Source of the DNA: Meandrina meandrites
Lineage: Eukaryota > Cnidaria > Anthozoa > Scleractinia > Meandrinidae
Direction: 5' to 3'
DNA: 64,000 nucleotides
Assembly (NCBI GenBank): GCA_963693305.1
Contig: OY855903.1
Span: 37,527,751-37,591,750, forward strand
The notes under the pieces were generated by a model. The model worked only from the letters and a program-made list of their open reading frames with translations. It was not told the origin of the DNA and did not search any database. Position numbers and translations under genes: made by a program. This document shows, piece after piece, positions 54,863-64,000 of the stretch. Positions within the stretch are counted from its first letter, which is position 1; each line of letters begins with the position of its first letter.

Positions 54863-57800
54863 CACCCCCCCTTCCTAGTGGAGGAAGAGCATTATCAATG
54901 TCCTTCCCTGCGAGGAAGTCTCCCATCCAGGCAGGAGCACGGCGGCTCCTGGTTGAACGTCTTAGTGGCCTGTCAGGCTCATGGCTGATAACTGTGGCAT
55001 TCTCAGTCGGCGTACTGTCCTCAGGAAGGAGATCTGCCGGGCAGGTCTCTCGCGACTCCATCACAGCTTGCTCTCCAACATTCAGATCTTCAGGCAGTCT
55101 GGCAACCACCTCAACATCAGGGGGCTGCGGCTGGAGCTGAACAGGTCTTGCACGGTACGGTTTAAGACGGTTAAAGTGCACAATCATCCTCGTTTTTCGT
55201 CTCCTCCGAGTGAGGGGCACCTCCTCGCACTGTATTCTGTAGGTGATGTCGGATATCACCTTGACTACTCGCCACGGTCCAGACCAGGGGCGATAGAACT
55301 TCCGATGCACCCACCGTGGAACAGCCTTCCCCTCCAGCCACACAAGATCACCCACTCAGTATGGTCTTGAGTTGCCCTTGCAGCGTGCGTCATCCTTCTG
55401 GTGACGGAGGTTAGTCTTCAGATTTCCCTCTACTCTTCTCCTCACCTCCTGAAGGATCTCAACTTGCTTCTTGACAAAAGAGGGGTAATCAGAGGGTTGT
55501 CCCGATGGAGGGTCGTCTCTCATTGCATCAATAGGTAGCCTCAGCTCTCTTCCAAACATGAGCATACTGGGGGAGAACCCCGTCGTTTCATGAAATGAAG
55601 CTCGCAACGCCAGAAGGACCTTGGGAAGGCGCTGACCCCATTCCTTCTGTTCTTCTGTAATCTTGGCGATCACACTGGTGACCGTACGGATAAGCCGTTC
55701 AGCACCCCCATTGCACTGAGGGTGGTAAGGTGTTGTCCTCTGTTTTACAGACTCAATCAAGCTACATAATCCACGGAATGTCCGCGACTCAAAATTACGA
55801 CCCTGGTCGCTAAGAACCCCGCGAGGACAACCAAAGCGGCAAACAAAATTGTCCATGACAGTTTGCGTGACTGTTTCAGCCTCTTGATCAGGTAAAGCAT
55901 ATGCTTCGGGCCATTTTGTATACATGTCCACTACAACAGCAACATACTTGTTTCCTCTGTCAGTCTCCGGGAGTGGTCCAAGAATGTCAATCTGAATCCT
56001 ATCCAGTGGATAACCAGTCTTAATGGATTGCATGGGAGCCCTCGGTCTGGGAATTGGTCCGTTCCTGGAGCCGCATACGTGACACGATTGGCAGTACCGT
56101 TCAATATCTGCAGTATGGCCAAACCAGTAAAAGCGTTTCCGCACATTGTCTGTAGTCTTACGCACTGACAAGTGTCCGCACTTGTCATGTAACTCCTGCA
56201 GCACATCGCCTTTCAAATGCTGCGGGACACACAACTGTAGGCTCTCGTGCCCTGTCTTCTCATCAAACCATCGCCGGTACAACAATCCATTCTACCGATT
56301 GTACTGACTCCACAAAGACCACATATGTCGGCTGGCTCCTTTCATCTCTTCTTTACAGGGTCTCCTTTGTGATTTCAGCCACTGCAGTACTTCATTAAGA
56401 TGCTTGTCCTTGGACTGCTCTATTCTCAGGTGAGCGCTGGACCACTGTGGGGGTTGCAGTTCAGGTTCTGGCTGGTTGTCGCGTTGGACGGGAGTTGTGG
56501 CATCATTACTGTTAATTGGTCCAACAATCAATGGTGTACGAGAGGTGCCCACTTCATCCAGGGTATCATCCGTGGGGTTTTCTGGCCAAGGTCGACGGGA
56601 CAGGCCATCAGCATTGGCATGCAGACGACCTAACCGATGCTCTATTTTCATGTCAAACTGTTGTATGTGCTCAATCCACCGGGCTTCCTGCGGCTTGGGT
56701 TGCTTTAAATTCTGAAGCCACACTAGTGATCGGTGGTCCAGACGAGCGACAAATTGCTTGTTCATCAAATAGGGGTAGAATTCTTCCGTCCTGAACACTA
56801 GCGCATACATCTCAATCTTGGTTGGGGCCCATTTCCTCTGTGATTTTGTCAGGGCCTTGGCAGCATATGCAATTGGACGCTCCTCGCCATCTTGAATTTG
56901 TGACAACACAGCAGCAACACCGGTCATGCTAGCATCAGTGTCTAGTACAAATGGAAGGTCAAATCATGGGTATGCAAGGACCGGTGCTTCGCATAAGGCT
57001 TGTTTCAGTGCGTTGAAGGACTTCTGACAGTCATTGGACCACACAAAGTTATGATCCTTCTGCTCAAGTTGGAAGAGAGGAGTTGCAAGGGTTGCAAAGT
57101 CCGGAATGAACTTTCTGTAGTAACCAATCTTTCCCAGAAAAAACATGTAACTCGGACACATCGGTTGGCGGGGGCCAGGATTTCACTGCAGAAACCTTTT
57201 CGGGATCCGTAGACACTCCTTGCGCTGATAAGATATGTCCGACAAATGGTACGCTGGGTGGTAAGAGACGGCATTTCTCAGGCTTCACTTTCAATCCGGC
57301 CTCCTCAATGATGGTGAGGACACGGTCTAATGACTCACAGTGCTTGGCAAAGGTGGCACTAAAGACAAGTACATCGTCAAAGAATGCTAAAAGTTCTTCC
57401 CATGTCATTCCTGATAGCAAACTCGCAACCTGACACACAAAGAAGGGAGCTGCATTACAAAGTCCAAACGGGACTCGCTTCCACTGCCAGTGCCCTTGCT
57501 TGGTAGAGAACGCTGTTTTCTCCCTGTCATCTGGATGAATTTCAAATGCATGGTAGGCAGAGATTAGGTCCAGGGTTGAAAAAAAATTGGCTCCAGCAAG
57601 TGTATCAATCATATCCTCCACCCGTGGAACAGGGTAATGTTCCTTGACAGTGACACTGTTCAGCTTGTGAAAATCAACACGATAACGGTAAGAACCATCC
57701 TTTTTAGACGCTAAGACGACCTGAGCACTCCAAGGGCTAGTAGATGGTTCTATCACATCTCTCTCAAGTAACTTCTGAGATTCCTCACTTATGAACTTCT

Positions 57801-58773
57801 CTTGCTGAGGTGAGAAGCGGCGCAGGGGAAGTCTTGAAGGAGGTGCAGATCCAGTGTTGATGCGGAGTTGTGCCTTAGTGCAGTGACCAATATCTCGCGG
57901 ACCCCTGGATACTGCTTTGGAATGCTTTGCCATGATTTTCCATACACTCAGCTTCTGATCTTCTGTTAACTGGTCATTTTCTATAGGGAATAGCTGTCTC
58001 ATCTCCTCAACCACACTCCAGCTTGATTCTGCCTCGACGGACAATGCGTTGCAATTTAATGTTCCTTTATCACCGTAATCAACTGTGGTCTCAACCCTGT
58101 AATTTCTTTCTGTAGGTATTGCTTGGCCACTTTCTACTGCGGGACAGAACTCCCCCACACTTGTGTTCTTGTAGATGGTAACCGGTTGGTCAGAATAGTT
58201 GTAGAAACAGACAGGAATCAATCCATTACGTACCAAGGATAGAGTACTGGGCACAGCAACTGGGAATCTTTCAAATAATTTTTCCATGGGTTCTAGAACT
58301 CCCTGGATTCCCTCCAACATTCCCCCATTGATCTGGCAAACAAGATCAATTTTGCGGTCTGGCTGAATGGTGACAGTTTCTACCAGTGAGACCCTGTGCA
58401 CTTCCCAACTTGATTCATTCCTCAGTTTCACCTGGATGCTTCCAGCTTGAAGGGTTTCCCTGTTAAAGTCAACCACACACCCATTGTCCCTTAAAAAGTC
58501 CATCCCAAGGAGGGCACTCTGCTTGAGGTTGCTGCAGATGTAGAACAGCTGTTTAGCTGTTATTCCCCCAACGGTCATGTCTAGTTCCACAGTTCCCAGG
58601 ATTTCCAGCTGCGAACCTTCAGCACCCACAACCTTGGAACCGACTCTGCCCATGGTGTCACCTGAGCGAATACGGTTGAACACATCATTGCTTAAAATAC
58701 AGATTGGGCTACCACATTCCACTACTGCACTCACAGCAAACCCTTTGATCTTGCAGTCAAGGCAGTAAAACAT
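54858..58773 (-). pseudogene. Gypsy pol (protease, RT, RNase H, integrase, GPY/F), broken
   Basis: In order on the minus strand: protease start at 58,773 with 'SAVVECGSPICIL' where D-T/S-G-x is normal, so the catalytic Asp appears to be Glu. RT is at about 57,850-57,260 with 'KKDGSYRYRVDFHKLN' and the catalytic 'FFDDVLVFS'. RNase H starts near 56,960 ('VLDTDAS') and includes 'HADGLSRR'-type end text. Integrase is at 56,285-55,356, with a zinc HHCC region (HDKCGHL...CQSCHVC) and the D-D-E core in 'QIDILG', 'LSDQGRNF' and 'GGAERL'. A GPY/F module 'FYRPWSGPWRVVKV' ends it. Breaks: one frameshift at about 57,150 and in-frame stops near 56,961 (TGA), 56,289 (TAG) and 55,357 (TGA). Confidence 0.93.
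54863..54880 (-). promoter_or_regulatory. Polypurine tract
   Basis: Minus-strand 'aggaagggggggtg' lies directly before the 3' LTR. It is placed where second-strand priming occurs in LTR retroelements. Confidence 0.75.
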
Positions 58774-58836
58774 TAGGTTGGATAGAGCTGATGCGTATGA
58801 CTGGCAATTGGTCTTCGGGCGGGGAGCGACTCACGT

Positions 58837-59935
58837 TTACGATTTGTCCCCCGCCCTGCGGAAGTTTCCCTGTGGGCAGTTCCTCTGGAAATGATACATA
58901 GACCCACAGGACCAACACCCTCCACCCATGCCATTCGCTCGTCTGAACTGGGGAGGCCTGTAGTTCCCTTGAACACTACTTGAAGGGATAGCATTAGCCA
59001 CTGCTGCAGCTGCCGCTTTTGCCGTAGCGGATGCAATCATAGTCGAAAGCTCTGGGGCCCAGCCCGGTAGAGGTAGGTTTCGCTCTTGGTAAATTCCTTC
59101 CCCAATGGTTGATACTTCACTCACGACATTTTCTCTCACTCTAACAGCTATAAGTTCTAGGGCTTCAAGTTCTAGAGCTTCTGACAGGGCTTTATCTAAC
59201 GTTGAGGGTTTAGAGCGAATAACATCCTTTGCTAGCGTTGCCCCAAGTGCATCAGTGAAATGATCTATGCAAGCTTGCTCCAAGCTAGCTGGACTCAAGG
59301 TCGGGTAAGCCTCCCCACACAGGGTTTAATATCAATGCTTAAGTCTAACAAAGTTTCTCCCACCTTTCTTCGTCGGGCCTTGAGCGTAGCTTTGGCGGCT
59401 TCGGGAACCTGGCGCATGCTGATTTTTTTGCGTAGAGCCTTCACCATGGACTCGTAAGAGCTCTTGTCGTTCGACGAAAGTTGACATAACCACACGTGCT
59501 TTCTCCTTCATGCACAAGATCAGTTGGTTTGCTTTTTCTTCCTCGTTCCAGCCATTCATCCTCGCACACACTTCAAACTGATCCAAAAATGCCTGAAAGT
59601 CCGTGTCGTTACCACTTACAGAAAATTTTTCGGGTTTCACTGACTTCACTCTCGGATTCCTTGAAAACGTGTTGCTCGCTTTCCATCTTCGATACCTTCT
59701 CTAACGCTTTCTTCGTTGATTCCCTCGCTTCGTCCCTTTCACTGATAAGCTCGGACTCCTTTTTCTTCAGTTCGCTAATCTGCTGAACGACCCGTTTGTG
59801 TTCCTTCTCCAGGGTCTCAAGGTTCTCCTGTGTTTGTCGGAATTCTTCTCTAGTCGATTTCAAGGTTGCATGTGCTAACTTCATCTGCGTGGTTAGCCGT
59901 TTGATTACATCTTCCAGAACTTCCCTCGAGGCCAT
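58837..59935 (-). pseudogene. Gypsy gag, frameshifted
   Basis: Begins at an ATG (59,935) with 'MASREVLEDVIKRLTTQMKL' and a long coiled coil of Glu/Lys-rich heptads to about residue 95. Capsid-like text 'FLDQFEVCARMNGWNEEEKA' follows and continues through other frames to 'SLEQACIDHFTDALGATLA'. It ends with one zinc knuckle, 'CWSCGSMYHFQRNC' (C-x2-C-x4-H-x4-C). At least two frame changes (near 59,630 and 59,300-59,480) prevent one product. Gag forms the particle and packages the RNA. Confidence 0.88.
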
Positions 59936-59961
59936 TTTGTCGGTCCCACCGCTGCCACCAG

Positions 59962-60118
59962 TGTAACAGGAGGTGAATTATCTTTAATAACTCTCAAACA
60001 ACAACAGCGATTCAGCGACACTACAAAACCCAAACAATATGGCCGACGACTCTACAACACGTGTTCTCTTCACCAAGAGACTGGGGCGCACTTAGTTTAG
60101 TATCCTAGCAACATTACA
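59962..60118 (-). repeat. 5' LTR of the gypsy element (157 bp)
   Basis: The same sequence as the 54706 LTR with about three differences. It would carry the promoter for minus-strand transcription. I see no sharp TATA box. Confidence 0.95.
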
Positions 60119-60365
60119 GAAGGATTAATTAAAATTTTCTAAGACTTGGTCCAGTTCATGACTATTATGAGCATTACAAAAATGCAATAAAAAGGGGGGT
60201 CACTGTGCTTGTATTTATGCAACCTGGATGGCTATTGTAGTAAATATATGACCCATGAGGTTTATATTAGGAACCGTAATAATCCGAAAAGGGAACTATC
60301 ATTTCTAGAGAGAATCACTTCTTGTGTCATTAAAGATGTGAATATTGTTCATCGTCGTGTAAGAT

Positions 60366-60830
60366 AGGAAGGAATGTTTTATTCGTTTGTCTCACGATAG
60401 AAACGCTTTGAGATGTTGATCGCGACGTTTCGACTGCAATACTGCTAGTCTTCATCAGGCGATGAGGTCGATTGTTTATGCGTCGCTATTTATGCACGTT
60501 GGTTCGCTGTGATTGGTGCATTTTGATCCTCATTATTATTCCGACTAACAGATGACATTCCCTCAGAGGACCGCTTTGTAGTTGAACGGCTGTTATGCTT
60601 TCTGATCGTAGGTATCCATGCTTCAGGAATTTCCATTCCGCTGTCTCTATTGATGTTATTATATTAAAGGTGTATCAGAGGTTCTTCGCCGCTGCCTACA
60701 ACAACAAGGCGTTAGCACCGTCTTTAAATCTTACACCTTTAATATAATAACATCAATAGAGACAGCGGAATGGAAATTCCTGAAGCATCGATTCTATCGT
60801 GAGACAAACGAATAAAACGTTCATTCCTAT
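60366..60830 (-). mobile_element. Penelope-like element 3' region with an inverted partner
   Basis: The minus strand carries a hammerhead ribozyme at 60419-60463 and, upstream of it, text typical of the region after the PLE ORF ('SGPLREC'-type). 'attcgtttgtctcacgatag' (60381) and its complement (60800-60819) face each other, and a second inverted pair (ttccattccgctgtctctat with its complement) lies inside. The copy is thus a head-to-head fragment about 465 bp long, a state often seen for PLE pseudo-LTR copies. Confidence 0.75.
60419..60463 (-). ncRNA. Hammerhead ribozyme (PLE type, minimal stem III)
   Basis: On the minus strand the core CTGATGA, then GAAA, then the cleavage triplet GTC are all present (plus-strand 60458 down to 60424). 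Stem I is ATCGC with GCGAT. Stem II is GACT-GCA with TGC-AGTC (one bulged A) closed by a GTAT loop. Stem III has only two base pairs (AC with GT) and no loop, as in ribozymes of Penelope-like elements and retrozymes, which usually act as dimers. It would cleave the element's RNA. Confidence 0.9.
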
Positions 60831-61825
60831 CATTTCTTGTATTAAAAGTATCGAAGGAGTTCAACAAAATAGACTTTAACCTTACATAACAAACTATTTT
60901 AATTGAACTGGACTTAAGATTATGAAAGAAATTAAAGATTTTGCTGCATGCGCACATAAGCAGCAATACCTTAATACTTTTTAAAGCATTAAAATTAAAA
61001 TTAAAATACAAACTACACCATGTTCAGTCATTTTGTAATGCTCACCTGTAGGTAAAATAAGAGCAAAATCAAAATTTCTACTATGTCTGCCAGTGCTATG
61101 AATACATAAAATTGTAATATACTGGAAGCTGAGTAGTAAGCTTTGTTCTTTGCAGCACTGAGTTGCTTCTACATACTAGCAATCAAAATGATTTAAGCTT
61201 ATGCTTGACAAATACTCTTGAGTTCTAGCCTTTGCTCCATATTTATTTGAATGGAGCCATTTATTCAGATACAAAGGCAGCAGAAAGGGAATTATTCAGT
61301 ACAAGAATATTCTACTTTAATAAGGTTTCACAAAATTTTAGTAAAATTTGATGGATCTCACAGTCTCATTTTCTGAACTGTTCTTGAAATGCCTCACAGT
61401 CTTCAATTTTACAAAGCTGTACTGGGTCTCGGTCTGGCAATGCGTTTAAGACCTCAAACAGTCTTGGACTCGGAGTCTCGCATTTACCATTTGCATGACC
61501 CTTTTATATGTATCAAATAAAAATACTGTGCCTGCAGCCTTTGACAGATACCAGGCCAGCCTCAACAGAATTATGTATTATAATTATTTTATAGGGCATT
61601 GTAGTGTATTCGCCAGGCTATAATAGAGAATTTACCAGGCTAAAATATCATTAAGCCTGCTGCTGTGGATCTATGAGAAACAATAAAATAGTTTAATAGG
61701 AATAGAGTTGATGGTATCTTGATATGGTATGTTTTTGGCCCTTCTCAGAGCTCATAAAATGAGCCTGAGTTGGGTCACAAACATATTTACGCCCCAGAAC
61801 ATCAACTCTACTGTTATATTAATTT
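60831..61825. other. No recognisable gene
   Basis: AT-rich host sequence. The minus-strand frame at 61,011-60,739 overlaps the PLE inverted region and is probably a shadow. Confidence 0.45.
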
Positions 61826-62052
61826 TTAATCCTCCTCTGATGTGCTTCCATCTGATTCCTCGTCATAATCTGTCTTGAGATCATCTTCATCTGGCTCATT
61901 GACAATTATGTTGACTTTGTTGTTTCTTTTAGTGGCTGCCCTTCTCTGGTTTTGTTTTAAACTGAAATTCATTGCGTGCATTATTCCTTTTTTATGATGG
62001 CCGTTTTTGACATCCTCTGGGTGATCTTTAAACGAAGTTGTGCTGCAGTGGG
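61826..62052 (-). other. Terminal-exon candidate with acidic C-terminus
   Basis: After a TTTGCAG acceptor (62053) the frame reads 'KDHPEDVKNGHHKKGIMHAM' and 'NFSLKQNQRRAATKRNNKV', then 'EPDEDDLKTDYDEESDGSTS' and a stop at 61,826. The basic segment followed by an acidic tail is protein-like. The text resembles C-terminal exons of coral transposon-linked genes, but I cannot name the family. Confidence 0.45.
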
Positions 62053-62758
62053 CTGCAAATATTAAACAAATAACTCTATTACAGATGTGAAACAGCAATA
62101 ATAACAAAGTAGAAGTTAATAGCCAAACGTGAAACAAAATTAGAATTAATGTTGCTCACTACTGTTTAGTATTTAGTGTTTTTGTATCAGTTGTTTTAGT
62201 TCGGTTACATTTTGACCTGAGTTTTTTTTCGTTGTAATTTTCTTTGCCATTGTTACTCAATCTATTATTGAAAATTGTATTTAACCTTTGTACAACATCT
62301 GGTTGTCGTAGCTGATGAAGGTCATGAGACCAAACCATTTTAACTGAAGTTTTTAAAATTTTTAACCAAAAGTTGTCCATTTTCAGGCTCTTTTGAACTT
62401 GTTTTACAATATTTTAACTGATTTGGACTGTGAATCCATTTGCAATCCTTTTGGTTAAGAATCTTTCGTTGGCCCAGGAAGCATGTTTAAACCAGTCTGT
62501 ATATATACATAAAGAAATTTTGTTTTGATTAAAGCAGATATGTTAAAGCAGAGCGTAATATATATTTTGAAAATAGACAAAACTACACTTCCATCCCGAG
62601 AAGCAGGGGAATCTGGACAACTGACCGCCTCAATTTGCGTAGGATCACCAAACTATTCCAGTTTAGATGGTGATTCGCAGGAATTTCTGAGAAATAAATA
62701 CAAATACAAATTAAATTGGGAACATAAATAACACAACTACACAAATGAGTGAAAATGT
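62053..62758. other. No recognisable gene
   Basis: The minus-strand frame at 62,380-62,159 ('KMVWSHDLHQLRQPDVVQRL') could be another exon of the gene ending at 61,826. Otherwise nothing. Confidence 0.35.
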
Positions 62759-62825
62759 GGTTTGGCCAGGAATTGAACCCGCGTCTCCAGATTACTAGTC
62801 GCCTTGACCTCTCGGCCACCAAACC
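62759..62825 (-). mobile_element. tRNA-like sequence (Ser/Leu-type), probable SINE head
   Basis: Minus strand: a 7-bp acceptor stem GGTTTGG/CCAAACC pairs exactly. The A box is ggccgagaggtcaaggc and the B box gggttcaattcc. The anticodon arm does not fold well (ctagtaatctgg), and the long variable arm expected of a Ser/Leu tRNA is missing. With AT-rich sequence following it, this is more likely a SINE head than a functional tRNA. Confidence 0.65.
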
Positions 62826-63244
62826 AACCATGCTGGCAACATGGCTGTTAATTGACCTTGTAATGATTAGGTCTGGGAGACAATTCAACATGCTGTTTCG
62901 TATGGTCAAAGATTGACCACACTCATCAGGCGATATCAACGAATGACTGTTAAATTACATGAACTGGCAATTAAGAGCTAACTTTAGGTTGCTATGAGAT
63001 ATAAAAACAGTTGCTATGATATGCAAAAACTATAGGATGTAACAACTGAAATCGGGTGTTACTAAAAGATTGCGTTACTTGATCACAAAGTTCCTGAGTA
63101 GATATCTGTTTGTATGGGGGCATGAACTTGTGAGTTCGTTTTGCTTGTTTAGACTGCACAAATCCTTCTGACAGATGATTACTAGTTTCTCAAAAAGACA
63201 TAAATTACATTTGTTGCTAATGTTCTTTTAGGGTCTGCACTGCT
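62826..63244. other. No recognisable gene
   Basis: Spacer between the tRNA-like head and the PLE fragment. Confidence 0.45.
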
Positions 63245-63718
63245 TCATGATTCTCCGCTTGATGCTAAAAGGTTTGTTGTTGCCTTTGAGTGTCCAAATG
63301 TGTTTGGAGAGTTCAGTTTGATTTCTCTTGCTTTAAAATTTGTGGCGAGGCCCAGGTACGAGACTGATGATTTTTGTGTTGTGACTGTGGCTTGGTAAAC
63401 TACATTTTGTGTGAGGCATTTTCCGTCCAGCGGGCATTGATCTTTTTTTCTACCATTGCATTGTTTGTTGCTTGTTTGTGTTTGTGACTGGTGGAAATCT
63501 GATAGTAGTGCTTTGTCGTGTGATGAGATGATGCTTTTCATGTTAGGCATGCCGGAGTAGCTGAGTTTTTGTGTGTGCTTGTTGAAGATCTTGTGAGGTG
63601 GGTGTGTTTTGTTGTGGGGGGTGGGGTTGTACCATATGATTTTTCTTTGGCGATTTCTGTGGCGCTTTGGCTGTGGGTTGTATGTGAGCTTCTGATTGCA
63701 GCCGCCCTCGTCAAGCAC
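63245..63718 (-). pseudogene. Penelope-like element connector plus GIY-YIG fragment
   Basis: The frame reads 'NRQRKIIWYNPTP', 'PHKIFNKHTQKLSYSGMPNM' and 'KSIISSHDKALLSDF'. A Cys-containing linker follows ('CNGRKKDQCPLDGKCLTQNV'), then the start of the GIY-YIG endonuclease, 'VYQATVTTQKSSVSYLGLAT'. This is the typical end of a PLE reverse transcriptase and its C-terminal endonuclease. A deletion near 'HNKTHPPHK' shortens the connector. The RT domain is absent. It may be a relative of the ribozyme-bearing fragment at 60.4 kb, but 2.4 kb lies between them. Confidence 0.75.
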
Positions 63719-64000
63719 TCATATGGCTTTGAGAAAAAGCAACCTACGTTTACGCCAGACAAGGTTCATAACAAAATCCCAAATCAAGGCCTTTGGAGCA
63801 TTAATGGTTGATAAACAACAAAATCCCTGGAGAGGCCCTTAACTCATCTCTGGCAGGGCAAAAAAATGCAAAATTGACCACATTGTATTTTTTATGTAAC
63901 AACTCCAAAGGTATTTACAGCAATGAAGACTCCAATATCTCAATTAAAAGGGCACAAAATATGCTTTCTAGGAAAATCAATTTCTTTTGAAAATTAGGAA
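63719..64000. other. No recognisable gene
   Basis: Right edge of the window. Nothing supported. Confidence 0.5.

Larger units (their letters stand above)
54706..60118 (-). mobile_element. Ty3/gypsy LTR retrotransposon, full length (5,413 bp), coding region broken
   Basis: Two 157-bp LTRs bound it, both TG...CA. 'gaag' lies outside each end (54702-54705, 60119-60122), a 4-bp duplication. The minus-strand order is gag, protease, RT, RNase H, integrase, which defines Ty3/gypsy. Next to the 5' LTR (minus strand from 59961) is 'tggtggcagcggtggga', the likely primer-binding site; I do not name the tRNA. A polypurine tract precedes the 3' LTR. The LTRs differ at about three positions, so the insertion is not ancient. 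Confidence 0.95.

Noticed and set aside
56400..56794. Overlapping plus-strand frames within the gypsy region
   Set aside because: Three different frames overlap antisense to RNase H and integrase coding; they are shadows.
62759..62825. Functional tRNA-Ser or tRNA-Leu
   Set aside because: The anticodon stem is poorly formed and the long variable arm is missing.
1..64000. CRISPR array or prokaryotic operons
   Set aside because: None of the tandem repeats has CRISPR-like spaced, unique spacers; the units are contiguous. Genes are split by introns and there is no operon-like packing.

Overview
The window looks like AT-rich nuclear DNA from an animal, most probably an anthozoan cnidarian such as a stony coral. 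The evidence is the lack of any bacterial-style gene packing, several exons with clear GT/AG splice sites, tRNA-derived SINEs, and a repeat set of a kind I associate with cnidarian genomes: Penelope-like elements with a hammerhead ribozyme, L1/Tx1-type and CR1-like LINEs, piggyBac, Harbinger, Kolobok-like and Ty3/gypsy elements, and a DUF6589-type gene. The taxon is inferred from style, not from a marker gene. I see no complete ordinary host gene, rRNA, CRISPR array or prokaryotic operon. This is a transposon graveyard with a few elements that look young.

Layout. 0-7.7 kb: two minisatellites, a broken LINE, small foldback MITEs and two tRNA-derived SINEs. 7.7-14.5 kb: mostly unannotatable, with a 220-bp MITE and a collinear local duplication. 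15-20.7 kb: a complete 3.7-kb piggyBac element (one intron, DDD triad present, TTAA on both sides) inserted into the transposase of an older piggyBac. 22-28.6 kb: fragments of KDZ-like, gag-like, OTU and TRAF-zinc-finger coding sequence, with a 392-bp near-identical duplication. 28.7-35.3 kb: a Harbinger element (AAT target duplication) and a 2.7-kb TIR element with a 9-bp duplication, lying on either side of one short piece of a gag-like relic. 35.3-36.3 kb: a three-exon Kolobok-like transposase relic. 37.5-39.8 kb: an SGNH-hydrolase-like exon interrupted by a 1.9-kb TIR element that carries two unrecognised proteins, a triple 121-bp repeat and a terminal palindrome. 40-48 kb: RecQ-like, Mutator-like and DUF6589-like relics, a 410-bp foldback and a 1.4-kb TIR element. 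49-53.5 kb: three L1-type LINE fragments. 54.7-60.1 kb: a full-length Ty3/gypsy element with 157-bp LTRs and a broken gag-pol. 60.4-63.7 kb: Penelope-like element pieces, including a well-formed hammerhead ribozyme, and a tRNA-like SINE.

How the parts relate. The best-supported story is nesting. In three places both edges of a younger element can be fixed by a target-site duplication, and removing the element on paper restores an interrupted reading frame (piggyBac in piggyBac, the novel TIR element in the SGNH exon, the 9-bp-TSD element in the gag-like relic). The strongest candidate for something undescribed is the 37,642-39,524 element: its proteins do not resemble any transposase I know, yet its insertion boundaries are exact. 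The piggyBac copy is the most likely to be still functional. Most other coding pieces carry frameshifts or stops.
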